A stretch of 64,000 bases of DNA from Actinomadura sp. 7K507 (lineage in GTDB: Bacteria > Actinomycetota > Actinomycetes > Streptosporangiales > Streptosporangiaceae). The stretch spans positions 1 to 64,000 of the forward strand of contig NZ_SMKK01000014.1 of the NCBI RefSeq assembly GCF_004348425.1, in the 5' to 3' direction. The notes under the pieces were generated by a model. The model saw nothing but the letters and a program-made list of their open reading frames with translations. It had not been told where the DNA came from and ran no database searches. The position numbers and the translations under genes are program-made. This document shows positions 50,401-59,235 of the stretch, piece by piece (within the stretch, counting starts at the first letter, position 1; each line of letters starts with the position of its first letter).

Positions 50401-52437
50401 GTGGCAGGCGGCGACAACGACAAGCAGCGGCAACTAGAGGACGACCGGGTCCGGTCGGACGGCGCCGACTACACGACCGACCAGGGCGTCGGGGTGGCCG
50501 ACACCGACAACTGGCTGTCGGTGGGCGAGCGGGGGCCCACACTCCTGGAGGACTTCCACGCCCGCGAGAAGATCACGCGGTTCGACCATGAGCGGATCCC
50601 GGAGCGGGTGGTGCACGCGCGCGGGTCCGGGGCGTACGGGGAGTTCCGGGTGCACGAGTCCCTGGAGGACATCACGTGCGCCGACTTCCTGTGCGATCCG
50701 TCCCTGGTCACGCCGACGTTCGTGCGGTTCTCCACCGTCGCCGGGGAGCGCGGGTCGGCCGACACGGTCCGGGACGTGCGGGGCTTCGCGACCAAGTTCT
50801 ACACGCGGCAGGGCAACTACGACCTGGTCGGCAACAACATGCCGGTCTTCCCGATCCAGGACGGCATCAAGTTCCTCGACTTCGTCCACGCGGTGAAGCC
50901 GGAGCCGCGCAACCAGATCCCCCAGGCCCAGTCGGCGCACGACACCCTGTGGGACTTCGTCCAGATGCAGCCCGAGACCATGCACTTCATCATGTGGCTG
51001 ATGTCCGACCGGGCGATCCCGCGCAGCTACCGGATGATGCAGGGGTTCGGCGTCCACACCTTCCGGTTCGTCAACGCCCAGGGCAAGGGCACGTTCGTGA
51101 AGTTCCACTGGCGGCCGAAACTCGGCACGTACTCGCTGGTGTGGGACGAGGTGCTGCGCGTCCAGGGCAACGACCCCGACTTCAACCGGCGCGACCTGTG
51201 GGACTGCATCGTCAGCGGCGACTACCCCGAGTTCGAGCTGTGCGTCCAGCTCGTGGACGAGAAGGACGAGCACGCGTTCGACTTCGACCTGCTCGACTCC
51301 ACCAAGATCATCCCGGAGGAGGAGGTGCCGCTGCGTCCGATCGGCACGATGGTCCTGAACCGGAACCCGCAGAACTTCTTCGCCGAGACCGAGCAGGTCG
51401 CGTTCTGCACCGCCAACATCGTCGCCGGGATCGACTTCACCAACGACCCCCTGCTGCAGGCGCGCAACTTCTCCTACCTCGACACCCAGCTCCTCCGCCT
51501 CGGCGGCCCGAACCACCAGCAGATCCCCGTCAACCGGCCGGTCGCCCCCGTGCACAACGACCACCGGGACGGCTTCCACCAGCACATGATCCACGACAGC
51601 GACACGGCCTACTCCAAGAACTCGATCAGCGGCGGCTGCCCGGCGACCGCCGCGGACACCGGGAAGACGGCGGGGGTGTTCCGCCACTACCAGGAGCGGG
51701 TGTCGGGGGAGAAGATCCGCCGGCGAAGCCCGAGCTTCGAGGACCACTACAGCCAGGCCACGCTGTTCTGGAACAGCATGGCCGGCTGGGAGAAGACCCA
51801 CATCGTCAACGCCCTGCTGTTCGAGCTCGGGCACGTGGAGCGCCGCTACATCAAGGAGAAGGTCGTCGAGCGGCTCGCCAACGTGGACGGGGACCTCGCG
51901 GCGCAGGTGGCCAAGGGCCTCGGCTTCGACCCGCCCAGCGTGACCGTCACCAACCACGGCAGGTCCTCTCCGGCGCTCAGCCAGGAGAACCAGCCGAAGT
52001 CGATCGCCACCCGCAAGATCGCCGTGCTGGTCGGCGACCAGAGCGACCCGGGCGTCCTCCGGCCGGTGCTGCAGGCGCTGCGCGACCAGGGCGCGATCTG
52101 CGACGTCGTCGCCCCGCACGAGGGCACCGTGGCGACGTTCACGGCCGACAAGCAGCTGAGCGCGGCGAACTCGGTGCTCTACGACGCGGTCCTGGCGGCC
52201 GGAGGACGGGAACTCGTCGCCGACGGGCAGGCCGTCCAGTTCATGCGCGAGGCGTTCAAGCACTGCAAGGCGGTCGGCGTCCTGCCGGGCGCGGAGCCGC
52301 TGCTGGAGGCCGCGAACCTGCCGGGCGACCAGGGCGTCGTCGGCCCGAGCGCGGGCGACGCGTTCGCGCGGCGATTCCACGACGCGGTCGCCGAGCACCG
52401 CCACTGGGACAGGGAACTCTCCTCCTTCCCAGCCTGA
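50401..52437 (+). CDS. katE: Large-subunit catalase (KatE/HPII type)
   Basis: 678 residues. Haem pocket residues are His72 ([11 protein letters not shown]), Asn146 ([10 protein letters not shown]) and Tyr359 ([15 protein letters not shown]). A C-terminal flavodoxin/GATase-like domain (about 530-678; [20 protein letters not shown]) marks the large clade-2 type. It breaks hydrogen peroxide to water and oxygen. GTG start at 50401 (GTGGCAGGCGG). It is divergent from the alcohol dehydrogenase; I did not find a Fur-like site in the gap. A 13-bp hairpin follows. Confidence 0.95.
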   Translation: MAGGDNDKQRQLEDDRVRSDGADYTTDQGVGVADTDNWLSVGERGPTLLEDFHAREKITRFDHERIPERVVHARGSGAYGEFRVHESLEDITCADFLCDPSLVTPTFVRFSTVAGERGSADTVRDVRGFATKFYTRQGNYDLVGNNMPVFPIQDGIKFLDFVHAVKPEPRNQIPQAQSAHDTLWDFVQMQPETMHFIMWLMSDRAIPRSYRMMQGFGVHTFRFVNAQGKGTFVKFHWRPKLGTYSLVWDEVLRVQGNDPDFNRRDLWDCIVSGDYPEFELCVQLVDEKDEHAFDFDLLDSTKIIPEEEVPLRPIGTMVLNRNPQNFFAETEQVAFCTANIVAGIDFTNDPLLQARNFSYLDTQLLRLGGPNHQQIPVNRPVAPVHNDHRDGFHQHMIHDSDTAYSKNSISGGCPATAADTGKTAGVFRHYQERVSGEKIRRRSPSFEDHYSQATLFWNSMAGWEKTHIVNALLFELGHVERRYIKEKVVERLANVDGDLAAQVAKGLGFDPPSVTVTNHGRSSPALSQENQPKSIATRKIAVLVGDQSDPGVLRPVLQALRDQGAICDVVAPHEGTVATFTADKQLSAANSVLYDAVLAAGGRELVADGQAVQFMREAFKHCKAVGVLPGAEPLLEAANLPGDQGVVGPSAGDAFARRFHDAVAEHRHWDRELSSFPA

Positions 52438-52801
52438 CCCCTCCCTTTCGCGAATCCCTTCCCGAACGCGGCCGGTGCGGATACGCACCGGCCGCGCCGT
52501 TCGCGGGGTCGAATCTGGGCGTGGGGGCTGTCATGATGATCATAAAGAATCGAGCGGGACAGCGGACCGCCAGGCGTGGCCGGGTCGTGCGCGGATGGCC
52601 GACGGGCTGAGATGGTCGGTAGTGTGTCCGCCAGGTGAGCTCTGGTCGCATGGTGATTACGGCACCGCTTGGGGGGAACCATGCTGACCGCTTCGAGGCA
52701 GCCACACCGACAACCCGGCCCACCTCACCACGTCCAGGGGGTGGGACGCGATCGCGGTCTCGTCCGGCCGTCGTGGCTTGAGGTAATGACAGGAGAGGTA
52801 C
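52438..52801. other. Intergenic stretch, 364 nt
   Basis: Contains the catalase terminator (52467-52496) and an AT-rich patch at about 52532-52548. A frame at 52669-52998 looks spurious and runs into the next gene in another frame. The promoter of the surface-glycan operon should be here. Confidence 0.45.
52467..52496 (+). terminator. Hairpin terminator of the large catalase gene
   Basis: Perfect 13-bp stem CGCGGCCGGTGCG (52467-52479) with CGCACCGGCCGCG (52484-52496) and a 4-nt loop, 30 nt past the stop. Confidence 0.8.
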
Positions 52802-53968
52802 ATGCGCGTTCTAGTCCTCGGCGGCGATGGATATCTCGGCTGGCCGACCGCCCTGCACCTGTCGCAGTGCGGTCACCAGGTCGCCGTCGCCGACAACTTC
52901 GCACGGCGGCAGTACGACTTCGAACTCGGCGTCGAGAGCCTCGTGCCGATCGAGACGCTGCAGACCCGCGTCGAGACGTGGCGCGACCTGACCGGTGAGT
53001 CGATGGACGTGTACGTCGGCGACCTGACCGACGCGGACTTCACGTACCGGATGCTGCGCGAGTTCCGCCCGGAGGCCGTGGTGCACTTCGCGGAGCAGCG
53101 GGCGGCCCCGTACTCGATGATCGACCGCAAGCACGCCGTGTACACGCAGGTCAACAACGTCGTCGGCACCATGAACCTGCTGTACGCGATCGGGGAGATC
53201 GACCCCGACATCCACCTGGTCAAGCTCGGCACGATGGGCGAGTACGGCACGCCCGAGATCGACATCGAAGAGGGCTGGCTGGAGGTGGAGCACAAGGGCC
53301 GCCGCGACCGGGTCCTGTACCCCAAGCGGCCCGGGTCGTTCTACCACCTGTCGAAGGTCCACGACAGCCACAACATGGAGTTCACCTGCCGGATCTGGGG
53401 GCTGCGCGCCACCGACCTCAACCAGGGCGTGGTGTACGGGCAGGCGACCCCCGAGACCATGCTGGACGACCGGCTGGCGACCCGGTTCGACTACGACGCC
53501 GTCTTCGGCACCGTGCTGAACCGGTTCGTCATCCAGGCGGTGCTCGGGCACCCGCTGACGGTGTACGGCACCGGCGGCCAGCGCCGCGGGATCATCGACA
53601 TCCGGGACACCGTCCGGTGCGTCCAGCTGGCGTGCGAGAACCCCGCCGACCGCGGCGAGTTCCGCGTGTTCAACCAGATGACCGAGGCGAAGTCCGTCCA
53701 GGAGATGGCCGAGACCGTCGAGCGGTGCTTCCCGGGCGACGTCCGGATCGACCACCTCGACAACCCCCGCGTCGAGCGCGAGGAGCACTACTACAACGTG
53801 GTGCACACCCGGCTGCTGGATCTCGGCCTGTCCCCCCACCTGCTCTCCGATACGCTCATCACTTCGCTGTTCGACGTCGCGAAGCGGTACGCGGGCCGGG
53901 TGAAGGACGAGGCCCTGCGTCCCAAGGTCAACTGGCGCGAGCAGTCCGGACCCGTGCAGGAAACGTGA
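52802..53968 (+). CDS. UDP-sulfoquinovose synthase-like epimerase/dehydratase
   Basis: 388 residues. The NAD-binding start is MRVLVLGGDGYLGWPTALHL. Segments match SQD1/SqdB: VVHFAEQRAAPYSMIDRKHA, LVKLGTMGEYGTPEIDIEEG, the catalytic YHLSKVHDSHN, and DLNQGVVYGQATPETMLDDR. SQD1 makes UDP-sulfoquinovose from UDP-glucose and sulfite for sulfolipids. In an actinomycete it could also serve a sulfonated surface sugar. It starts a run of glycan genes (methyltransferase, GtrA-like) and overlaps the next gene's possible GTG. Confidence 0.85.
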   Translation: MRVLVLGGDGYLGWPTALHLSQCGHQVAVADNFARRQYDFELGVESLVPIETLQTRVETWRDLTGESMDVYVGDLTDADFTYRMLREFRPEAVVHFAEQRAAPYSMIDRKHAVYTQVNNVVGTMNLLYAIGEIDPDIHLVKLGTMGEYGTPEIDIEEGWLEVEHKGRRDRVLYPKRPGSFYHLSKVHDSHNMEFTCRIWGLRATDLNQGVVYGQATPETMLDDRLATRFDYDAVFGTVLNRFVIQAVLGHPLTVYGTGGQRRGIIDIRDTVRCVQLACENPADRGEFRVFNQMTEAKSVQEMAETVERCFPGDVRIDHLDNPRVEREEHYYNVVHTRLLDLGLSPHLLSDTLITSLFDVAKRYAGRVKDEALRPKVNWREQSGPVQET

Positions 53969-53982
53969 CGACCGGGAGCCCC

Positions 53983-54747
53983 ATGAACGACGCACAGGGC
54001 GCGTTCACGCGCGCCACCGGCCGCGGGCTCGAAGGCCGGGAGGCCGAGTCCGCGGGCGCCGACAAGCCCCGCTACCGGCGCTACCAGTTCGACCTGATCG
54101 CCCCGCACTGCGGCGCCGGCGTGCTGGAGGTCGGCGCCGGGCTCGGCGAGTTCTCGTCCCAGTTCTCCGGGCTGGACCGCCTCGTGGTCACTGACGTCGA
54201 CCCAGGTGCCGTGACGCTGATGAAGGAGCGGTTCACCGCCGGGAAGACCGCCGGTGAGATCGAGGTCCGCCAGTTCGACCTGGACGCGGGCGACCGCCTG
54301 GACCGCCCGGTCGACTCGGTGGTGGCGATCAACGTGCTGGAGCATTTCGAGGACGACGCGGACGTGCTCGCCTCGCTGGCGCGTTCGGTCGTCCCGGGCG
54401 GCACGATCGTGCTGTGGGTGCCCGGCTACCAGAGCCTCTACAGCGACTTCGACCGCAAGGTCGGGCATTTCCGTCGCTACACGCCCAAGACGCTGCGGGA
54501 CGCGATCCAGCGGGCCGGGCTCGGGTGCGAGCTGGCGCGGCCGGTGAACCTGCTCGGCGGCCTGGCCTGGTGGGCGGCCATGCGGCTCGGCCGGGCGGCG
54601 GCGCCCAACAGCGGCGCCGTCGGCGTGTACGACCGGGTGATCGTCCCGGTCACCCGGGTGCTGGACCGGTTCCTGCCGGTGCCCTTCGGCCAGTCGATCC
54701 TCGCGGTCGCCCGGGTACCGGCCGAGCAGGGAACATCGCGGGACTGA
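53983..54747 (+). CDS. Class I SAM-dependent methyltransferase
   Basis: 254 residues. Motif I is GAGVLEVGAGLGEFSSQFSG, then LVVTDVDPGAVTLMKERFTA, VVAINVLEHFEDDADVLASL and the late PGYQSLYSDFDRKVGHFRRY. That last motif, with YTPKTLRDAIQRAGL, is common in methyltransferases of glycan clusters. The ATG at 53983 follows GGGAG; an upstream GTG at 53965 overlaps the previous stop. Its substrate is probably a sugar or lipid-linked intermediate. Confidence 0.88.
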   Translation: MNDAQGAFTRATGRGLEGREAESAGADKPRYRRYQFDLIAPHCGAGVLEVGAGLGEFSSQFSGLDRLVVTDVDPGAVTLMKERFTAGKTAGEIEVRQFDLDAGDRLDRPVDSVVAINVLEHFEDDADVLASLARSVVPGGTIVLWVPGYQSLYSDFDRKVGHFRRYTPKTLRDAIQRAGLGCELARPVNLLGGLAWWAAMRLGRAAAPNSGAVGVYDRVIVPVTRVLDRFLPVPFGQSILAVARVPAEQGTSRD

Positions 54748-55316
54748 TGCGCGCCGACACCGACCGGTCCGGCTCCCCGGACGACCGGCCGAAGGCCGGG
54801 GCGTCCCGGTCCCGCGGCGGGCGAGCCCTCCGGATGATCTTCACGCGCTACACGGTCGGCTCGGTGCTGGCCGCGGTGGCCAGCGAGGCGGCGCTGCTGG
54901 CGACGTACGGACCCGGGCTGCTCAGCCCGGGTAAGGCGTCCGTGGTCGCCTGGGGTGCGGGCGCCGGCCTGAACTACGTCCTCAACCGGCGGTGGGCGTG
55001 GGGACGGCGGGGACGCGCGTCCCTGTGGCGGGAGCTCGTGCCCTATTGGGCGATCGCCCTGGCGACCATGGCCATCGCCGCGTGGTCGACGGGAGCGGCC
55101 CACCGCCTGGGCCCCCGGTGGTTCGAGTCCGGGGGCTGGCAGACGGTCTTCGTCGGCGCGGTCTTCCTCGCCGTCTACGGGGTGATGTTCCTGGTGAAGT
55201 TCGTCCTGTTCCACTACCTCGTCTTCGCCGACGGCCCGGACACCCGGCCCGGAGCGGGCGAGGAGGACGAGGAGCGGCGCTCCCGCCACCAGGTCCCGAC
55301 GACGACGCGTGAGTAG
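54747..55316 (+). CDS. GtrA-family membrane protein
   Basis: 189 residues. A basic N-terminal tail precedes four membrane helices: YTVGSVLAAVASEAALLATY, SVVAWGAGAGLNYVLNRRWA (the family's FxxxRxW-like end), YWAIALATMAIAAWSTGAAH and VFVGAVFLAVYGVMFLVKFV. GtrA proteins help flip lipid-linked sugars. TGATG overlap with the previous gene. Its last 103 nt overlap the convergent glycosyltransferase gene on the other strand. Confidence 0.85.
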   Translation: MRADTDRSGSPDDRPKAGASRSRGGRALRMIFTRYTVGSVLAAVASEAALLATYGPGLLSPGKASVVAWGAGAGLNYVLNRRWAWGRRGRASLWRELVPYWAIALATMAIAAWSTGAAHRLGPRWFESGGWQTVFVGAVFLAVYGVMFLVKFVLFHYLVFADGPDTRPGAGEEDEERRSRHQVPTTTRE

Positions 55317-56038
55317 CGGTAGCCGTACACCAGGTTGCCGCCCTTCTTGGTGGTCCCGGCCGCGCGGAGCCGCATCGTGGCCGGGACCTCCCGCACCCGG
55401 TAGCCCCTGGAGATGACGCCGATGAGCAGTTCGGACGACTGGTACTGCGGCTGCTTCAGGGTGACGGCCCCGGTGACCTCGGCGCGCATCGCGCGCATGC
55501 CGAACGAGGTGTCGGTGATGCGCTGCCCGGTCAGCCTGCTCACCAGCCAGGCGAAGACGTGAACGCCGAGGCGGCGGACGCGGTCGTAGGTCTCCTGCCG
55601 GCCCAGCAGCCGCGACCCGGTGACGAAGTCGGCGTCCCCGTCCAGCACGGGGTCCAGCACCCGCGGGATCTGGTCGGAGTCGTACTGGCCGTCGGCGTCG
55701 GTGGTGACGATGAACTCGGCGCCGCCTTCGCGGGCGAGCCGGTAGCCCAGCCGCAGCGCGGCCCCCTGCCCCCGGTTGACCGGCACGTCGCAGACCATCG
55801 CGCCGTGCTCGCGGGCGACGGTGGCGGTCTTGTCGGTCGCGCCGTCCACCACCACGATCACGGCGGTGCGGTGTCCGGCGACGATCGCGGGGATCGAGCG
55901 CACGACGTCGCCGATGCCGCGTTCCTCGTCGTAGGCGGCGATGACGACCGCGATCGGGGGAAGCTCCGTGCCGTACTCGTCGGCGAAGGCGGCCGCCGCC
56001 GCGTCGTCGACGTCGCCCCCGGCGCGGTTGTGTGTCAT
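55214..56038 (-). CDS. Family 2 glycosyltransferase
   Basis: 274 residues. The GT-A core is PIAVVIAAYDEERGIGDVVR, AVIVVVDGATDKTATVAREH, GQGAALRLGYRLAREGGAEF and the metal site FIVTTDADGQYDSDQIPRVL. GMRAMRAEVTGAVTLKQPQY and ELLIGVISRGYRVREVPATM place it among polyprenyl-phosphate-sugar synthase/DPM1-like enzymes, which fits a GtrA partner. The ATG at 56038 was used; a GTG at 56044 would overlap the upstream stop. The C-terminal Ser/Arg tail overlaps the GtrA gene antisense. Confidence 0.9.
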   Translation of the reverse strand: MTHNRAGGDVDDAAAAAFADEYGTELPPIAVVIAAYDEERGIGDVVRSIPAIVAGHRTAVIVVVDGATDKTATVAREHGAMVCDVPVNRGQGAALRLGYRLAREGGAEFIVTTDADGQYDSDQIPRVLDPVLDGDADFVTGSRLLGRQETYDRVRRLGVHVFAWLVSRLTGQRITDTSFGMRAMRAEVTGAVTLKQPQYQSSELLIGVISRGYRVREVPATMRLRAAGTTKKGGNLVYGYRYSRVVVGTWWRERRSSSSSPAPGRVSGPSAKTR

Positions 56039-56040
56039 GG

Positions 56041-56997
56041 TCACGCGACCTCCACTGGTGCGAATTCGGGCCAGACCGTCGCCATCCCGGAGCGGAGGTC
56101 GTGATGCGGCCGGTAGCCGAGGGCGTGCGCCTCGGAGATGTCCAGGACGACCGCGGGCATCTCGCCCGCCTTGGCCGGGGTGTACTCGACGGGGATGGGT
56201 GCGCCGGTGACCGTCCGGGCCGTCTCGATCAGCTCGTTGACGCTCGTGGACGAGCCCGACCCGACGACGAGCGGGCCGGTGCGGCCCGTCCGCCACGCGA
56301 GCAGCAGGGACTGGACGATGTCGTCGACGTGGACGTAGTCGCGCAGCTGGGTGCCGTCGCCGTACACCTGGACGCCGCCGTCCGAGGCCGCCGCCCGCAT
56401 CAGCCGCGGCACGAAGCTGTCCTTGTGCCGCATGCCCGGCCCGTACACGTTCGCGAACCGCACCGCGCAGGTCTGCATGCCGTACACGCCCGTGTAGGCG
56501 CTGAGCAGCATCTCCGCCGCCGCCTTCGTGGCGCCGTAGGGGGTGAGCGGCCGCAGCGGCAGCCGCTCGCTGATCGGCGTGTCGCCGACGTCGCCGGTCA
56601 CCGCGTTGGTGGAGGCGAACAGCACCCGCGGCACCTCGCGCTCGCGGCACAGTTCCAGCAGGTCGGCGGTGGCCTCGACGTTCAGCCGGTAGACGCCTCC
56701 CGGGTCCTCGATCGACCGCAGGACCGAGGTCACGGCGGCCAGGTGGACCATCCCGTCCAGCCCGGCCGAGACCGCGGTGCGGCGCACCTCGGGATCGCAC
56801 AGGTCCCCCACCACCGACTTGACCGCTGGGTCCGGGTGGGGATGGTGGTCGGTGACGATGACCTCCGCCCCGGCGTCCAGCAGCGCGGTGACCAGGCGGC
56901 CGCCGATGAATCCGGCCCCTCCCGTCACCAGGACCCGCTTGCCCTCCAGGCCGGGGTCCCCCCGCTGGGCCGTCGTCCCTGTCATTTGCTCACCCAC
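56041..56997 (-). CDS. NAD-dependent epimerase/dehydratase (GalE-like)
   Basis: 318 residues. LEGKRVLVTGGAGFIGGRLV for NAD, LDGMVHLAAVTSVLRSIEDP, RVLFASTNAVTGDVGDTPIS, the catalytic TPYGATKAAAEMLLSAYTGV (YxxxK), and YGDGTQLRDYVHVDDIVQSL. It interconverts or dehydrates a nucleotide sugar. It is coupled to the glycosyltransferase gene downstream and probably supplies its donor. Confidence 0.9.
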   Translation of the reverse strand: MGEQMTGTTAQRGDPGLEGKRVLVTGGAGFIGGRLVTALLDAGAEVIVTDHHPHPDPAVKSVVGDLCDPEVRRTAVSAGLDGMVHLAAVTSVLRSIEDPGGVYRLNVEATADLLELCREREVPRVLFASTNAVTGDVGDTPISERLPLRPLTPYGATKAAAEMLLSAYTGVYGMQTCAVRFANVYGPGMRHKDSFVPRLMRAAASDGGVQVYGDGTQLRDYVHVDDIVQSLLLAWRTGRTGPLVVGSGSSTSVNELIETARTVTGAPIPVEYTPAKAGEMPAVVLDISEAHALGYRPHHDLRSGMATVWPEFAPVEVA

Positions 56998-57112
56998 CGT
57001 GCGCTCGTGAAACGTATGATCGCCGACCCTAACGGAACCTCGGCCGGGGTACCGACTCGAATGGCCACCCGGACCGGGTCCGGCATGATGATCAACGGAT
57101 GAGAGGCGATCG

Positions 57113-58375
57113 GTGATCCATGTTCTGGTGATGGGGCTGCCGCTTGCGGGCGGTCTCGCCCTTGCCCTGCTGGCCGAGCGCAGGCGGTGGGCGCCCCCGC
57201 TGGCGGTGGCGCTGGCGGTCGGTGCGGTGCTGCGGCTGGTGGTGATGCTGATCGCCGCCCAGGACTCCTGGCAGCCCTACGACCTGGCCGTGGACTTCCG
57301 CGACACCGCCGACGCCGTCCGCGACGGCCGCGACCCCCTCTTCGAGTTGCGCGAGGGCGGCTGGCACTTCCTGCCGTTCCTGGCCTACCTCCTTGCCGGA
57401 GTACGGGAACTGGGCGAACTGCTGGGGCTCTCCTGGGAGGTCACCGGGCGGATATTGCCCGTCCTGGCCGACCTCGCTCTCATCCCGCTGGTGGCGAGAC
57501 TGAGCACGGACCCGTCCCCCGAGGTCCGTGCCCGGAGAGGCTTCCTCTATGCGTGTGCGCCGGTGGTGCTGGGGGTGAGCGCCCTGCACGGCCAGTTCGG
57601 GCCCATCACGCTGGCTCTGGGCGTCGCGGCGCTCCTGGCCGCCCGCAACGGCCGGTTCCATCTGGCGGGGGTGCTCATCGGGCTGTCGGTGACGTCGGCC
57701 AACTGGTCGGCGCTGCTTCTGCCGGGCGTCCTGCTCGCCCTTCCCGCCATGCGCCAGCGGATCGCCGTCGTCGTGTGGACGGCGGTGGTCCCGCTCGCGT
57801 TCCTGTTCAGCAGCATCCCGGTCTTCGGTACCCCGCTCGACCGGATGCCCGAGACCCTTTCGGCGTCGCTGTCCGCGCGTCCCGTGGCGGGGGACTGGGG
57901 ATGGACCGCGATCGCGACCGGCGGCAACCAGACGGTGGACGCCGTCTACGGGACCATCGGTACGCCGGTGCTCGCGCTCGCGCTGCTCGGCGCCCTCTGG
58001 TGGTGGCGCAAGGCGGACCCCGTGTCCCTGACCCTCGCGCTGCTGCTGGTCTTCCTCATCGTGACCTACCGGTTCGGCGCGCAGTACCTGGCGTGGCCGA
58101 TGCCCTACCTCATCATGCTGTGGGGGCGGGGGACCTGGCCGGTGTACATCGGCGCCAGCATCTGGGCCGCCTTCGGCTACGTGTACATGACGCGCCTGGA
58201 CGGGGCGGGCTGGGCGGACGCGCATGTCTGGTGGGCGCTGTCCTCACTGCTGATCATCGCGTTCCTCATCCGCGCTCTTCCGGCCCGGGAGCCGGATCGC
58301 CCGCCGGTGTCCGGCCGGCCCGAGTCCGGGGATCCGGGGTCGGCTCACGAGGGGGCTCATTCCGGGGTGCCGTGA
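57113..58375 (+). CDS. Multi-spanning membrane glycosyltransferase-like protein (GT-C type)
   Basis: 420 residues with about ten to twelve membrane helices. The outer loop after helix 2 holds DSWQPYDLAVDFRDTADAVR, like the acidic first loop of GT-C enzymes, and later APVVLGVSALHGQFGPITLA and LTLALLLVFLIVTYRFGAQY. GT-C proteins use polyprenyl-phosphate sugars outside the membrane, matching the DPM1-like enzyme nearby. The GTG start at 57113 follows a divergent gap of 115 nt. It overlaps the PaaX gene by 19 nt at its 3-prime end. Confidence 0.75.
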   Translation: MIHVLVMGLPLAGGLALALLAERRRWAPPLAVALAVGAVLRLVVMLIAAQDSWQPYDLAVDFRDTADAVRDGRDPLFELREGGWHFLPFLAYLLAGVRELGELLGLSWEVTGRILPVLADLALIPLVARLSTDPSPEVRARRGFLYACAPVVLGVSALHGQFGPITLALGVAALLAARNGRFHLAGVLIGLSVTSANWSALLLPGVLLALPAMRQRIAVVVWTAVVPLAFLFSSIPVFGTPLDRMPETLSASLSARPVAGDWGWTAIATGGNQTVDAVYGTIGTPVLALALLGALWWWRKADPVSLTLALLLVFLIVTYRFGAQYLAWPMPYLIMLWGRGTWPVYIGASIWAAFGYVYMTRLDGAGWADAHVWWALSSLLIIAFLIRALPAREPDRPPVSGRPESGDPGSAHEGAHSGVP

Positions 58376-59157
58376 TCGTCGAAGCCGAGGAGACGCCCCC
58401 AGACGGCCTGGGCGGTGTCCTGGTACTCCTTCATCACCGCGACCAGGTGCCGGTGCGGTCCGGGGTCGCAGAGCTCTTCGGGGAGCAGCGGGTCGTGCAG
58501 GATGGCGGCGATCGCCCGGCTGCCGAGCAGGATGGACTCGTGGGCGAACTCCTCGGGGCTGAGGGTGCCGAGTCGTTCGCGGCTCCGGGTGAGCTCGTCC
58601 GCCGTCCTGGTGTGGCGGGCGCCGAGGTCGCCGGTGTCCCAGAGGCGGCGTAGTTCCCCGTCGGTGGCCGGGTCGAGCCGATCCATCGCGAACACGACGG
58701 CGTCGGGGGCCATGCCGGTCTCGGTGAGGACGCGGCGGAGGTCGTCCACGCCTCCGCGGAGGTTGTCGGGCCGGACGTGCAGGGCGCGCCAGGCGTGGAA
58801 TCCCATGAGCTGCAGGGCCCGGTCGTGGTGGCGCAGGGTCGCGCGGTCGGTTCGGGCGGTGGCGGAGTTCTCGACGGCGGCCCAGCGTCCCGTCCATGGC
58901 ACGCGGGCGGTGTGGCGGGTCGCCCAGTGCTCGATGTGGGCGTAGGCGCGGAGCCGGTCGGGGCGCGCGATGTAGACGCCGCGGCCGTCGCGTTCCAGCA
59001 CGCCTTCCTCGTTCAGGCGCTTGGCGGCCATGCGGATGCTCGGCGCGCTCAGGCCCACGATCTCCCCGGCCCGGCACAGCGCGGCGATCGAGGCCCGGGT
59101 GTTCGGACGTGCCGTGACCAGGTCGAGCAGGAGCTTGCGTGCGGTCAGCTCAGGCAT
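58357..59157 (-). CDS. PaaX-family transcriptional regulator
   Basis: 266 residues. An N-terminal winged helix (MPELTARKLLLDLVTARPNT, VGLSAPSIRMAAKRLNEEGV, LERDGRGVYIARPDRL) precedes the PaaX-like middle (WTGRWAAVENSATARTDRAT) and C-terminal domain. PaaX proteins repress phenylacetate and related CoA-ester pathways and are released by the CoA ester. It is divergent from crotonase and acyl-CoA ligase genes, its likely targets, across a 78-nt gap with a CAGT-TC-ACTG palindrome at 59210-59219 and CGGTC/GACCG arms around it. Confidence 0.85.
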   Translation of the reverse strand: MPELTARKLLLDLVTARPNTRASIAALCRAGEIVGLSAPSIRMAAKRLNEEGVLERDGRGVYIARPDRLRAYAHIEHWATRHTARVPWTGRWAAVENSATARTDRATLRHHDRALQLMGFHAWRALHVRPDNLRGGVDDLRRVLTETGMAPDAVVFAMDRLDPATDGELRRLWDTGDLGARHTRTADELTRSRERLGTLSPEEFAHESILLGSRAIAAILHDPLLPEELCDPGPHRHLVAVMKEYQDTAQAVWGRLLGFDDHGTPE

Positions 59158-59205
59158 TTATAACAGTTCCTAGACGGAGATTTCCAAGGTACGTTACAAG
59201 TAGAT

Positions 59206-59226
59206 CGGTCAGTTCACTGTAGACCG
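59206..59226. promoter_or_regulatory. Nested inverted repeats between PaaX and crotonase genes
   Basis: CAGTTCACTG at 59210-59219 and outer arms CGGTC (59206-59210) and GACCG (59222-59226). A candidate operator next to the crotonase ribosome binding site. Confidence 0.4.
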
Positions 59227-59235
59227 GAGGTGACG

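Noticed and set aside
50434-52488. Minus-strand open frame of 684 codons
   Set aside because: Shadow of the large catalase; Val/Arg/Leu-rich with no motif.
52669-52998. Plus-strand 109-codon frame before the sulfoquinovose-synthase-like gene
   Set aside because: It overlaps that gene in another frame and has no recognisable product.
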